Assembly: GCA_933822405.4 (NCBI GenBank)
Contig: CAKOGP040001980.1
Coordinates: 748,499-812,498, forward strand
DNA from: Cylindrotheca closterium
Lineage: Eukaryota; Bacillariophyta; Bacillariophyceae; Bacillariales; Bacillariaceae
Reading direction: 5' to 3'
Length of the DNA: 64,000 bases
Below, one piece after another: positions 30,126 through 41,232 of the stretch (its first letter is position 1; each line of letters opens with the position of its first letter). The position numbers were made by a program, and so were the translations under genes. The notes under the pieces were generated by a model. It ran no database searches and had not been told where the DNA came from. It saw nothing but the letters and a program-made list of their open reading frames with translations.

Positions 30126-32349
30126 ATGAACAACCGCCACAAACCAAACGAACCAAGTATGACAGTGGAACATCCAGAGCCCCAGCAGTCAGATGACGAT
30201 GAATATGGAACCTTCGCGGTGACCTCAGTCGCCATCAGCAAGGATGGTAGCATGAACGGGACGAATGATGATGATGATGATATGAGCATCCATGGAGATA
30301 GCGTCCGAAGCGACGCGAGCAGTAGCTTTGGTCGGTACAACTGGCGACTGTTCCTACCGGAAACCAAGAACTTTACGAATCTCTGCCGTTGGTTTGTTGT
30401 TGGAGGAGCTTCAAAGGTTAGTACTGTTATCAGAAAGATATATCTTTTTCTGATTTAGATACGATTGAAGGATCTCATTTTTTTTTCGCTTTTGACCGCA
30501 GGCCAAGTTGCCAGACGAGGATGTGCTGGCCAATCTTAAATCCCTGGCCCAGTGTATCAAAATTTTGCGGGAGTACACAGAGATTTTTGGAATCCCTGAA
30601 GAGGGTGGACCAAAAGACCAGCAGTTTGTTCTGCGAGAGGTGTTTCGCGACTTGTATTTGGGCGGTGCGCCAGTCTGGGCCTTGGAATCCGTAATGCAAA
30701 AAGCAGCGGAAGGACTCACTGGAGATCCAAACGTCAATTGGTTTCTCATGCCACGAAGGGCATACATGTCCGGAGTATCTTTAGGTGGAACACACATGTT
30801 CAAATGTGAACGAGGGTTTGCAATGCAGCGCATGGATCGAATGGAAAAGGTCGCTACTCGGTTGGCTAGTTTCGCCAGTAATACCAAAGGGTTTAATAAC
30901 GTCCCTGCAAGACTCCCCAGATCAAATGAATTGCTACGGGCCCAGCAGCGCGCCTCCATGTCCGACTTGGTGCCTCCAGAAAGAGCGAACAAGAAAAAGC
31001 TTGCCCGACAAGTCCTAGGACTGGCTTCCAAAGCCGAAGGTTTGTTCTTCTTTATCAACAAAGAGCGTGACATCAATGCTGAAACTAGGCGTAACGAAGA
31101 CGACTTTTGGATTGTTAGCGAAAAAGAAAAGGAGGTCTTCTCCCGACTTGCATGCTTGGAAGCAATGGCAAAAATTGATATCTTGGATAAAAAACCAATG
31201 GACAACTACAAGAATTGGATCGTCGCCGTTTGCAGAATCTTTGCATCTGCTGGTGCTGCAGGCTTCTGGTTTGGTGGCTCCTGGCATGGTAAGTTTCGAA
31301 ACCAACCCCAATTGCTGACTTTTGACAAATCGCACGCCGCTGACTATCTATCTTTCTTCAAATTGCATTGTGTTGTATCGTATGTCAAAAAAGATATGTG
31401 GATTGCTGGATTTCTAGCATTTGTTGTGGCCTCCATTGGAGTGCTTCCAGTCTTGACGAACAGTGAACGAATCCTCATCGAAACGGTTGCTAGTTTTCTG
31501 GTTGGTCTGACTGCTGGACTCGTCTCCTTGCAATGGCCAAATGACACATGCTACACAGCCATTGCGCTTGCGGGAGTCTTGGATATTCTTCAAGGTTTTC
31601 GCGTGGTGTATGCAGTGATTGAAATCATGTCGAGAAATGCAGTATGCGGTGGTGCGAATCTTTTGGAAGGAATGCTGTTCACTGGACTCATTGCGTATTT
31701 CTTGCAGTTTGGCCAATACGTTGCCAATTCAATCATGGAGGTGGAAGCAAGTACAACGTTTTCTACTTGCACGAATGGCATTAATGAATACTGGTTCCTT
31801 CTTCTTGTTCCTCTAGCTGCAGTTTCGTGGTCGATTCTATTCACTCCAAAATACAAGAGCCTTGGCGGAATGATATTTCATGGACTTTTGGGATTTGGTT
31901 TCAATTTTGGATTGACCAAGGCTGGTGTGCAAGGAGATGTCAACAGTTTCGCGTCGGCTGCCATCGTAACTTTTTCTGCTGGTATGATTTCCAGATTCAC
32001 TGGTCGCCAGGCAGTAGGGAATTCGGTAGCTGGTTTGTATGTACTTCTTCCTGGTGCATACCTTGTGCAGTCTATGTCTATTGGATCCGGTTCAGTTGAT
32101 GGGTCTTTCTTTGTGGATATCATAAAGAAATCTATTGTGATTGGCATGGGCAGTTGGTCTGGAACCATCTTGTGTTCTCCAGCCCTTCTTGGAACGACCG
32201 TTGGTATTTTGCATCAACAAGTTAGCAGCCCGCTCAACACGCTTACCAGAGGGGCGTCGATAGCGATGAAACGGAAGGGCAAGAAACCGAGACACACTCG
32301 AGTCCGAAGTGAAATGTCAGATGTCAACAATACTCTCCTCTATTTCTAG
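30126..32349 (+). CDS. ThrE/DUF1212-family membrane transporter
   Basis: Exons 30126-30416, 30502-31288 and 31394-32349 (introns 85 and 105 bp) give 677 aa. The N-terminal 100 residues are acidic and cytosolic. The ThrE-type soluble domain follows, with the signature DLYLGGAPVWALESVMQKAA, then AAGFWFGGSW leading into about ten membrane helices arranged as ThrE and ThrE_2 halves. The second intron is a multiple of three and has no in-frame stop. It is recognised because removing it rebuilds the conserved junction FGGSWH-DMWIAGFLAF. Bacterial ThrE exports threonine and serine, and fungal relatives (Prm10-like) are uncharacterised. Substrate and membrane here are unknown; the Lys/Arg-rich C-terminus looks cytosolic. 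Confidence 0.82.
30417..30501 (+). other. Intron 1 of the ThrE-like gene
   Basis: The 85-bp intron starts GTTAGTACTG and ends TTTGACCGCAG, with a T-rich tract before the acceptor (phase 0). Confidence 0.75.
31289..31393 (+). other. Intron 2 of the ThrE-like gene, length divisible by three
   Basis: The 105-bp intron starts GTAAGTTTCG and ends ATGTCAAAAAAG. It is open in frame, so retention would insert 35 residues between GGSWH and DMWIA. Confidence 0.65.
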
Positions 32350-32793
32350 ACGATGGATGGTATGGTTTACCCGTTCGTATTGATCTACTATGTGTAACTC
32401 TAGACGTAAAAACTAATTCGAGGTCAATTAAATGGTGTAACATGTCTTTGATCGTGACATCACATGTACTGCTGTATCAGCTGTACCTGTTACTGTGCAT
32501 TGTAATAAGCTTTGAACGCTCCCGTCAACCTCCTCAAATCAAAAACGTCATCAGTGAATGAATGACGAGACCCAAAATTCAAACGAACGCAAGCCGACCG
32601 CGCGGGCAAGCCCTACATTTAAAACGTACTAGACTCTCGGAAGCTCCTCGACCTTTCGACATTTCAGGTCATTTGTTGTGTTGCTGTTGTGGCACTTGCA
32701 CATTGGGAGGTTGTTCGTTGACACCACCGTTTCGAAGAAACAAGACATAGATTAGAGAGCTCTTTCCACAGGCGACTTTTGTATTTAAAAAAT
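32350..32793. other. Intergenic, promoter and 5' UTR of LIS1
   Basis: About 440 bp. A 62-codon plus-strand ORF at 32562-32750 is rich in Arg and Pro and has no domain; it is more likely 5' UTR than gene. Confidence 0.4.
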
Positions 32794-34267
32794 ATGGTTT
32801 TGACGGATCGCCAAAGGCAAGATTTGCACGCTGGCATTTACGAATATCTCCTCTCCAAAGAGGAATTCAAGGAGTGCGCTGAGGCCTTTGCCAAAGCAGA
32901 CCCAAAATGTGGAGAAAAGAAAACCAACAATGTCGGGAAGACCCCACTTTTGGAAAAGAAATGGACAGCTATTCCTCGATTGCAGAAGAAAGTATTGGAA
33001 TTGGAACGTACAGTTGCACAAAGTGCCAAGATCCACGCCCATCGCACTGGAGAAGCCGATGCAAATGGCGTACAAAGACGTATGCTTCCTCGGCTACCGT
33101 GTACCGAGACACTTCAAGGTCACCAGGGTCCAGTGTTTTGCGTTCAAGTTCACCCTATTTTCACCGTTGCTGTCAGTGGATCTGAAGATGGAACCATCAA
33201 GGTCAGTTTTTGGTTGTTTTAGTTTGGTTGTTTTAGTCTTGGCACTGTCAGGTCCCTGTAGCAGTGATTCTGGAGCGATGAAAAGCCGCCAATTCGATTC
33301 AACCTGTACTATGGACACGTCTCTCACACATACGTTGTTTGATGCTGTTGCTGCTGCTGATTTCTTTCTATCACTTTGTTTCCAGATTTGGGATCACGAA
33401 AGTGGTGACTATATGAAAACTTTGAAAGGGCACACCAATGCTGTCACCTCTTTGTGTTTCACTCCCCAAGGTAGCTATTTGGCGTCGTCGTCCCAAGATC
33501 TTTCGATCAAGATTTGGGAATTCGAGACCTACAACTGCGTTCGAACACTTCGTGGACACGACCACACCATTTCGTCCGTCGTATTCATCCCAGCACAAAA
33601 TGTTATCCCCACAACTGGAGATGACAATGCTGCTATTGATGTCACTTTGGCTGAGAGTCGACAGCTTATTTCAGCAAGTAGAGATCAAACTGTCAAAATG
33701 TGGGATTTGGAAACAGGATTTTGCGACCATACCTTTACCGATCACAGCGACTGGGTTCGTACTCTTGCCATTCGCCAGCATGATGGAAATGTTTGGGCAT
33801 CTGCCGGTCACGATCAAGTGATTTTTGTGTACGATAATGCAAAGAAGAAGATTGCAGAACTTCGAGGACACGAGCAGATCATTGAGAGCATTGCTTTCCT
33901 TTCTGAAGACAATTTCCCAAAGAATGTCAACCCATCCCGAGTAGAGACGCAACGCGACTATCTCGTCAGTGGAAGTCGTGACAGAACGGTCCGCTTGTGG
34001 TCCATTGCCAACGCTTCTTGCTTGCAAGTCTTTTCGGCTCACGAGAACTGGGTCAAGAGTGTTCTGATCCATCCATCTGGAAACTACATCATTAGTGCTG
34101 GAGATGACAGAACCATTCGAGTATTTGACATCAAAGCCAATCGTTGTCTCAGGACTTTGGAAGATGCTCACAGCCACTTTGTATCATCACTCGATATGCA
34201 CCACACACTTCCAATTCTGGTGTCTGGTGGCGTTGATAATGTTGTCAAGACATGGGTCTTGGATTAA
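32794..34267 (+). CDS. LIS1: LIS1 homologue, dynein regulator (LisH + coiled coil + WD40)
   Basis: Exons 32794-33201 and 33386-34267 (intron 184 bp, GTCAGT to TTTCCAG, phase 0) give 429 aa, close to the usual 410. The N-terminus is the LisH dimerisation motif ([20 protein letters not shown]), then a coiled coil ([17 protein letters not shown]) and seven WD40 repeats. The repeats include [42 protein letters not shown] and [11 protein letters not shown]. Two repeats carry extra loops, one after VVFIPAQN and one before [12 protein letters not shown]1 binds cytoplasmic dynein and acts in nuclear positioning and minus-end transport. Domain order, length and motifs make this one of the most certain calls in the window. 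Confidence 0.92.
33202..33385 (+). other. Intron of the LIS1 gene
   Basis: The 184-bp intron starts GTCAGTTTTT and ends CACTTTGTTTCCAG (phase 0). It splits a WD40 repeat between DGTIK and IWDHESG. It is one of the two longest introns seen here. Confidence 0.8.
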
Positions 34268-34927
34268 GCTTGTACTGTAGAAGAAAAAAGTATCTTCTGG
34301 TTGTTGTGATGTTGCTGGCGACTTACGAATTGTATACATTTGTGCGCCGTCTAGTGTGAATCAGGCCCCAATCGGGAGCCATCTGTTTTCCCACTTTCAT
34401 GCATGCACAAATACCAACGGAAGACAGCATCACCTTTGTGGGAACGTGAATGGGGGAAATATTCCTTTCACAAAAATTAGTTGCACTGTAATTATGTGTA
34501 AATGATTATGTTGCTTTCGAAGTGAGCTCGTTAAACATGACATAAATCAGAATTGTCTTTCGGGCTGCTTTCCTTAGCTTGGTCTCCCTTTTGATAGCCA
34601 CGTGGTACATGAGTGCTATTGATTGATTCGTTCTAGTGCATATATGTAGGGCAATGTTGTGTCTGAAGTCGTCCTGAGAGGTAGACAAAGCTTTTGCTGG
34701 CACCAAATATGAGCTATGGTAAAGCACAGTTGGTGATACAAGAAAACACTAGGTTTTGCCCAAGGGACATGTATTATAGGTGTTATTAGCATTGAAAGCG
34801 GATGCGTACTGACTTAGTTCGACGGTTGTCCAAATCTGTGCAATGATGTTGGAAGCATTGCATGTAACCTTTTGTGGTAGGTTGAAGCACTTCTTTCGGC
34901 GGAACCTTATTCGATCGATTCTCTGCT
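34268..34927. other. Intergenic, convergent 3' ends of LIS1 and the LRR gene
   Basis: About 660 bp. A 73-codon minus-strand ORF (34506-34727) shows no domain. Nothing else was recognised. Confidence 0.4.
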
Positions 34928-36268
34928 TCAGTTCTCCAACATAATGCGTTGTCGCAGCATGTAGTATGTCATATCGGCTCGTCGTGCTGCCTTGCTTGGA
35001 GGATTACGTTTACATCCATCAGGTAGGGCTACTTTGTTGACCCGTTCCAGCACGTGGGACCATACTGCTGATGGATTTTGAAGTGTCGGTGATGTCTTGC
35101 ACATCCCATCGCTCAAAAGTATCCGTCGTCCTGCAAGATTCCTATCCAACAACTGGTCCATCTCAGCTCGGTAAAAATCAAATGCCGGCGGCAAATAAAG
35201 GGCCTCCAAAAGTAGATTCCTTGTACTCAGTGCTTCGGTTGCTAGCTCCGTCCATTGCTGTCTGCCATAAAGGCCGAGGTTGTGTCGCCCGTCCATGTAT
35301 AATCTTCGCATCCCAGCAAAATTGGCAAGATTCTCAAGGATCAACGTCATGGAAACTTGCGAGAGACCACAGTCAGTCAGCACCATTGATTCCAACGTAA
35401 CGTTATTATGCAGACAAGTGACCAGGCATTCTGCTGATTTATCGTTCAGTGGTAGGGATGTGATGTCAAGGTGCTTCACCGTGGAATTTTGTGTCAGTCC
35501 TCGAAAAAGTGCTGTCAGATCTGTACCCGACGGAGTGGAAGTCCCAAGATGGCGATGGCAATTGATATCAAGAGACGTCAGTTTACAATTAGAACTTTTT
35601 CGAGAAGAATCCAAGAGAAAGCCGAGTCGAGAAATGGTCTTGGGTCCACAATCCGTATGTCCCAAGTCGATGGAAGTCAAATTATAGCATGAATCAACGA
35701 CCGATGCGAGATCATAGTCGTCAATTTTAGACCCATACAAACTCAAGTCTTGAACATGTGGTGAATATTTTAGGCCTCGCGACAGTATTGCTGCGGCTGA
35801 AGGTATAAACTCACATGCAATGAAGAGTAGATTTCGAATGCCAGTGTGAGTGCAGATACCGGTCATTAGGTCCTCCATTATCCATGCCGATAGGCGAGAG
35901 TTTGTAAGCGCTATTTCTTTCACTTTACACAAATCTCTGTTCTTAGACAGTCCCCTGCGAATTGCGCCTGAGACACCGAGTTTCCCAACGGTGTTGTCTA
36001 GTTGCAGCACGTCGACAGATGCTTTGGACTCTTCCAGAATCAATGTCAATAAACCATGAATAGGACCGATGCATTTTCGAACCACAATTTCCGCCCATGG
36101 ATGAATTCTGTGTTTGAAGAGTACCAGCAAAGAGGAGGCAATCTCGCATTCAAGGTCGATTCCAGAGACAATCAGTCGATCAATATGAGGATCTTCTATG
36201 GCGGCCTGAATGCTTTCCGCAACCAAACGGCAGTTGGAGGATCCGTCCAGAACAAGTGGCTTTCCCAT
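34928..36268 (-). CDS. Leucine-rich-repeat protein (ribonuclease-inhibitor type)
   Basis: Single exon, 446 aa, ATG 36268. No signal peptide or membrane helix is seen. About residues 80-350 contain degenerate 25-30 residue LRR units, for example VKEIALTNSRLSAWIMEDLM, VQDLSLYGSKIDDYDLASVV, LTSIDLGHTDCGPKTISRLG, VKHLDITSLPLNDKSAECLV and LESMVLTDCGLSQVSMTLIL. These fit the RI/NLR-type consensus LxxLxLxxxxLxxxGxxxL. The C-terminal 90 residues are basic and non-repetitive. Such proteins bind other proteins. Diatoms have many of them with unknown partners, and nothing here identifies the partner. Confidence 0.78.
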   Translation of the reverse strand: MGKPLVLDGSSNCRLVAESIQAAIEDPHIDRLIVSGIDLECEIASSLLVLFKHRIHPWAEIVVRKCIGPIHGLLTLILEESKASVDVLQLDNTVGKLGVSGAIRRGLSKNRDLCKVKEIALTNSRLSAWIMEDLMTGICTHTGIRNLLFIACEFIPSAAAILSRGLKYSPHVQDLSLYGSKIDDYDLASVVDSCYNLTSIDLGHTDCGPKTISRLGFLLDSSRKSSNCKLTSLDINCHRHLGTSTPSGTDLTALFRGLTQNSTVKHLDITSLPLNDKSAECLVTCLHNNVTLESMVLTDCGLSQVSMTLILENLANFAGMRRLYMDGRHNLGLYGRQQWTELATEALSTRNLLLEALYLPPAFDFYRAEMDQLLDRNLAGRRILLSDGMCKTSPTLQNPSAVWSHVLERVNKVALPDGCKRNPPSKAARRADMTYYMLRQRIMLEN

Positions 36269-36601
36269 TATATCAGGATCAAATTACGAGTAGAGAAATT
36301 TTTCTTATGTATCGCAGGTGCTACTGTGGGATTGTCGTTCTTTTGATCTTGAAGTTTGGATTGTCGGTGCCGAACAGGATACAAGCATTTGTACTTCATG
36401 ATTCTGAAAAGAAATTCCGTGTCGAAAAATGTTCGCTTCCAAGACGAATCATGCGAATAAAATGTCCGAACCCGTCCGATAAATCGTCCGAGTAGACCTC
36501 TGCTACAAGACTGACGCAGATGGAAAAACCAACGATGACATGGAAGGTTGGAATCAAAAGTTGAAGTTTCTCTCCCGATCCGAAAATCTAACGAATTGAA
36601 A
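36269..36601. promoter_or_regulatory. Shared upstream region, LRR gene and small plastid protein
   Basis: About 330 bp lies between divergent start codons. No motif was identified. Confidence 0.4.
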
Positions 36602-36948
36602 ATGAAGATCGCTGTCGTTACCTCGTTCCTTTGCTTGATGGCCTCATCCGTCACGGCATTTGCTCCTAGTGCTGCCTTCTCCCGTGGCATCTCCACTCAA
36701 ATTTTCGCCGAGGACCCTGAGGAAGAAGAAGGACTTGACTTGAACTTGGAGGAAATGTTTGACATGTACGTACATTGAAACCTCATTAGGTTGGCGCAAG
36801 CCCTGAACAAAATTCCAATCCATAACGTTGTTTTTCTCACATTCTGTTCTACCCTCCCTGCAAATCTCCTTTGTTGATTAGGTTCGATGCTGCTGATAAG
36901 GACGAATCGTTCGATGATGCTATCAAGAAGGTCAAGACTGAGGAATAA
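36602..36948 (+). CDS. Small plastid-targeted acidic protein
   Basis: Exons 36602-36765 and 36882-36948 (intron 116 bp, GTACGT to GTTGATTAG) give 76 aa. The start opens a signal peptide (AVVTSFLCLMASSVTA) followed directly by FAPSAAFSRG, the diatom plastid cleavage motif plus a Ser/Arg transit region. The mature part is only about 45 residues and very acidic (EDPEEEEGLDLNLEEMFDMF), with a Lys/Asp-rich helical end (DDAIKKVKTEE). I do not recognise the family. It could be a small stromal or thylakoid accessory protein. The exon junction completes the codon of the second Met in MFDMF and is convincing. Confidence 0.72.
36766..36881 (+). other. Intron of the small plastid protein gene
   Basis: The 116-bp intron starts GTACGTACAT and ends TTTGTTGATTAG (phase 2). 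Confidence 0.7.
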
Positions 36949-37462
36949 TCATGCAGAAGATAACATGAATAGAGATCGAAAATACTGTAATCATCTTTCT
37001 CCATACGTAGAAGGGTCTCGCGTCATACTGTAATGCACAGATTTTCTTATGTTCTGGGTTTTGAATGAAGGACGTACGATCTGCTTCAGGCTTTTAGAAG
37101 CAGCTTAAACGTATTCTTTCCCTGATAGAAAGACGAATTTGACTATATGGTCAGGAAGCAGGGAAGAAAAAGGAATATTTATCTAATCTGTTGCTACTGT
37201 ATTTCTGTTTTTTCTCCGCGTCGCGTCGTGGAGTTTGGAGACACGACAACAGCACGGGGACAAAACGGATTGACTTTGCCGAAACATAGAGATCCCGCCG
37301 TTTGAAGTAAAAAAGGGTCGCATGGGTTTGCCCAGGCTTGAATTTTCATACTATCCCATGCGAATCCCCTTTCCCCTACTTTGTCGGGCTAGATGGTGGG
37401 TCGTAGCTTTGCTTCATGATTTCACCCTCCAATGTCAAACCCACCTCGAATATTTATTGCGT
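36949..37462. other. Intergenic, convergent 3' ends
   Basis: About 510 bp between two convergent plastid-protein genes. A 72-codon plus-strand ORF at 37322-37540 overlaps the minus-strand gene end and has no domain. Confidence 0.4.
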
Positions 37463-37885
37463 TTATTGCAATTCCACTGGAGGCAAAATCTCTTGAGGAA
37501 TCAGGTCTCTGGATCCAAGCATCAATGGAATCAAGAATAAGACTGGAATGAGTGATAGGATAATGTAGAACATTACACGAGCCTGCTTGGGGTCGGAAAG
37601 ATCGACGGGCTCTTCCGAGATTTCGCCTTGTGATAAGAAGGGTGCTACAGCTTTCTCTGTTTCCTTGGATTCGGTAGCGGCAGCTGCTTCTGGGGTAGTC
37701 TCGTCGTCATCTGCCAGCTCAACGACTCCATCATCCGATGCCATCAACACAACGGCGGGAGAGAATCGTGCAAAATTTGGTTGAGCAGGAGCCACGACAC
37801 GTGCTTGAGAAACAACAGGGGAAGTGAAGGCTGATGTTGAAACAAGTGCCCATACCAAAGCTAAGAGAAAGCTGAATCTTTTCAT
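37463..37885 (-). CDS. Plastid-targeted single-pass membrane protein
   Basis: Single exon, 140 aa, ATG 37885. The presequence is a signal peptide (FSFLLALVWALVSTSA) with the cleavage context SA/FTSP, then a transit-like stretch ending near FSPAVVLMASDDG. The mature part has an acidic Ala/Glu-rich region, then one membrane helix (VMFYIILSLIPVLFLIPLML) near the C-terminus and a short tail. This resembles small single-span thylakoid or envelope subunits of diatom complexes, but I cannot name it. It is convergent with the other small plastid protein gene, about 510 bp away. Confidence 0.75.
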   Translation of the reverse strand: MKRFSFLLALVWALVSTSAFTSPVVSQARVVAPAQPNFARFSPAVVLMASDDGVVELADDDETTPEAAAATESKETEKAVAPFLSQGEISEEPVDLSDPKQARVMFYIILSLIPVLFLIPLMLGSRDLIPQEILPPVELQ

Positions 37886-38514
37886 AATTTGACTTGACAG
37901 TGTATTGACTTTGTGCCTTCCTTGTTGATTGATTTTGACGCAGAAACGAACAATGAATTTCTGACGCATCTGTTGACCGACGGACAGGCTGCCAATAGAA
38001 ATTTCAAACTACACTTGTATGATACCGGTACGGTAATAGTAAACTTGACAATCAAATACAAGCGCAAGTATGGTAGTCGTTTGTGTGGCAAGGTAACAGG
38101 AACTAGAGTTAGTTTATCCGTCTCCCATTTAGATGCACAGCTCGATTCGGGCCTGCCTTCAAGAAAGGTCCTGAGCAATTTCTCAGCCGCTGGTACATTT
38201 GCCTTGTGCATGAAATCTGAATGTATCTTCCCCAGAGTTGGCACACGATTGCCACTTATTTTGATACATCAAAGCTTCTGGATATGTATGCCCGCATCTA
38301 CTATTATTCGTTGTTAGGAGCAGATTGTCGAAATGTGTCGCATTGATTGTGGCGACAACTACTCACAGAATCCAGTGTTCTGCTAAAGTGGTCGTTCTCC
38401 ATGATTTCTTCTTGTCATTCAATGACACGAAGTCGAAGATTGCACGATCTCGCTCCCAAAATTGGAGTCGTCTTGGCGTCCTCGATGGTCAGGTTTGTTT
38501 CTTGGTAAACCCTT
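37886..38514. other. Intergenic region
   Basis: About 630 bp. The plus-strand frame 37913-38317 is open for 134 codons, but it starts at a non-ATG codon and its composition and lack of domains look non-coding. Confidence 0.4.
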
Positions 38515-40442
38515 TCAGTCACTCAAAAACTTGAATCGCCGACTTGCAAAACAAAAGTTATAGTCTTCAATCCAAATTTCATCCCTATCCTCGTAAAAGT
38601 GAATAATCCCCTTGGCCGATGCCATCCCAAAGACATCCTTGTACTGCAACGAAGCGGTCTTTTCCGCCGCAAACCGAGCGTATCCCGCTTCTTTGGGCGA
38701 CAGAGGAGGCTTTCCAAAACTATTGTTGTTGTTATCGAACACTGGAGCTGTGATTCGTTTTGTTGCCGGTGGGCTGAGAATGTCGGCATCTTCCTCAGGC
38801 ACCGGAGGTGCCGGTTCGTCGGAACCTGTAGTTTCAGTGGTGGTCTCACTCGTTGTGGTTGTGTTCAACTCTTTCGCCTTATCCGTTTCTTTCTCAGTTT
38901 CTTCTAGTCGTAACAAGGTTGCATTTGCAATGTCCCATTCTTTTAGTCCGTGCAATGGCTCCTTCTTGATATCATAATCAAATAGAGCATTGATCAGGGC
39001 ACTTGCAAAGTCTTCGTGCTCCACAAAGCCATTCTCCAGTCCTTCCAGTATCCGTCCGATTTGCAAATCATCTGGATTAAGCTTGACAACCTTGTCCATC
39101 ACCCTCCCTTTGTATTTGCAGGTGCACGAAATCTGTGTTCGATAGACTCGTCCACTACCGGCCGTGCTATAAGTCAAATTGGTCCAATTGGTGGCCACAC
39201 TTCGATCAGGACTGTTCGCTACGCTGCTGGTAATGACACTGTTGTTGCTGGATGGATCGTCAAACTTGAATTTGTTGCCTTCACCAAAGCTTCTCTTGGC
39301 AGCAGTGGGTGCCAATGGTCCATTTGACTTGTCTTCTGTGCTGGCACTTGCACTGGAAGAATCGGTGCTGGTGAAAAGAGCTGTTTCTTTGGGTGTAACT
39401 TTCCAAAGTTTGCTTTCCATGGACATCGGCTTGGAAGCTTCTGGGATATTGCCACCACCACCAAACGATACATTTTTTGGATCTACTTTCAAGTTACTGA
39501 TGCTGGTTGGTTGGACCTCGTTGATGGAAGTTTTGGCGCGAAGTGGCTTCTTTGACTTTTCGAGAACGTCCTTCTCCTTCCTTCTCAGCAATCGTTCGGC
39601 GTGGATCTGACTAATGCGGTTTCGTCGTCGCATACTCCCCATAGCACTGCTACTAATGTCCGAGGCATTGTCATCGTCCAGTTCGCTGTGCGAATACGTG
39701 CTCCTGTTATCGTCCATGTCCTCTCGTCTTTTCAGGCTTCGGTATGAAGCTGTATGGGTATGTTCTGGTCGCTTCTCGTAGGATCGCAGGAACCGAGAAG
39801 ACTCATTTTCTATGAATCGATAATGACAATGGTGAGATTCATTCCTAAAGACAAGAAGATACTTCTTCGGCTCTCTCATTATCCTAGAGTGCTTCATTAA
39901 ACTTACCCTTTTCAATACCACTCGGCGGTGCGTCCCAAACTGCACTGACCGCGCCCTTGTTATCGACGTTTGTATCATTCTTATTAGTGTTATTATTGTC
40001 CCCCACCATGTCTCCGCTGTCTAACCCACCAAAACTCATCAAACGTTTGACAGGTATCGCGGTAGGCATGTTTCCATCGTAACTCCGGCGAGGCTGATGC
40101 ATGGTGTCATTACGACGGGCCGCAGCACCATTGTCACCACCACGGTATTCAAAGTCTTGTGGCATCGTGCGAGAGACAATGGGACCATTGTGACTGGTCA
40201 ATTCCACCTGAAACATTAGAAACAATAAAGATACAAGGTATCAATTGAGATTCAGATGATTCATTCATTCAACAAATAGAATAGGAATAAACGCAAAGCA
40301 AATGAAGCCAGACAAGAAGCATGTAGGTGCGAGACTGCATGTTCCTGCTGCGCTACAAAATACGAGTGTTCCAAAAGAATATTCCTCATGGCTGTGGCTC
40401 TAAACGCACCTCTATTCCGCCTTGATAATATTCGATCGACAT
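38515..40442 (-). CDS. Unknown Ser/Thr/Asn-rich protein, three exons
   Basis: Proposed exons (minus) are 40442-40410, 40207-39907 and 39809-38515, with introns of 202 and 97 bp, giving 542 aa. The large 3' exon is secure. The junction IEK-ENESSRF (donor GTAAGT, acceptor TTCATAG) is well supported. The 11-residue first exon (MSIEYYQGGIE) is a weaker inference from a GTGCGT donor. The first 300 residues are polar and disordered, with Arg/Lys patches (RRRNRISQIHAERLLRRKEK). A folded region follows at about residues 340-410 (CTCKYKGRVMDKVVKLNPDD ... EHEDFASALINALFDYDIKK). The end is also well structured (IIHFYEDRDEIWIEDYNFCF). I do not recognise either domain. It is probably cytosolic or nuclear, with no membrane segment. 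Confidence 0.65.
39810..39906 (-). other. Intron 2 of the unknown three-exon gene
   Basis: The 97-bp intron starts GTAAGTTTAA on the minus strand and ends TATCGATTCATAG (phase 1). Confidence 0.7.
40208..40409 (-). other. Proposed intron 1 of the unknown three-exon gene
   Basis: The 202-bp intron starts GTGCGTTTAG on the minus strand and ends TCTAATGTTTCAG (phase 0). The acceptor is strong; the donor and tiny first exon are tentative. Confidence 0.5.
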
Positions 40443-41232
40443 GGCAAGTGTTGTTTTTGTCAATTCCCCCTTGAAACAACTAAAACCTCTGAATGGATCA
40501 GACAAAGGAAGTTGCTGCGTGTGTTTGAGCGTGTGGCGAAAGCAAATGAATCAGTCTACGAGTTGAAATAGACTGTTGTTAGGCTCACTGTCAAAACGGA
40601 TTGCTCTGCTGCAGTTTTGGTTGCGGACTCGTGGGATGATTCCCGCCGCTGCGTATGGCGATAAATATCTCAAAACGAAGCTTTTTTGTGTCGGCGGGCG
40701 GTAATTCCCGCCATTACTTCTCTTGACGTGCGCAACATATCGATTCAAACATGCTTCAAATGTTCTAAGTAAAACTACGCGCGGAAAGAAACTTCTAAGT
40801 ATTTTTGTGGATACCATAGTCCTACTGTGGCTACACGAGTACCTACGCAAGTTTGGAGAGAAAATTATTAAGCACCGATACTGGTACTGCACGGTGAGAT
40901 CGTGAGAAGTGTGGAGAACCCGCTAATTTTTCAAAACAGAAACCGCTGTCCTCTGTTCTTTGAACCATACCGGTACCGCACTTTCTAATAGATTGATAGA
41001 TTTTAGTCATGAATAAAATTATATTGGTGATCGAACAGTACCGTAGCATAGCTAAGTACTCTTATTGTCATAGTACTAATAATAATTCATTACTATATCA
41101 ATAGATGATTCCTAATACTCCTCTACTAGTTTCTTATCTGGAAGAGCACTGCGTGGTGCACTGTAGCTATTAGTACCTCGTAGGCTCGTATGCGAACTAT
41201 TCTGCTCCTTTCTTATTTGTTGCCATTCTTTC
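40443..41232. other. Intergenic region
   Basis: About 790 bp between the 5' end of the three-exon gene and the 3' end of the FN3-redoxin gene. Near 40630-40720 there are repeated TCCCGCC-type G/C blocks (GATTCCCGCCGC, AATTCCCGCCAT), possibly E2F-like TTCCCGCC sites upstream of the three-exon gene. No gene was seen. Confidence 0.4.

Noticed and set aside
37913..38317. Plus-strand ORF of 134 codons
   Set aside because: Starts at a TTG, overlaps the promoter of the minus-strand plastid gene, and has no recognisable feature.
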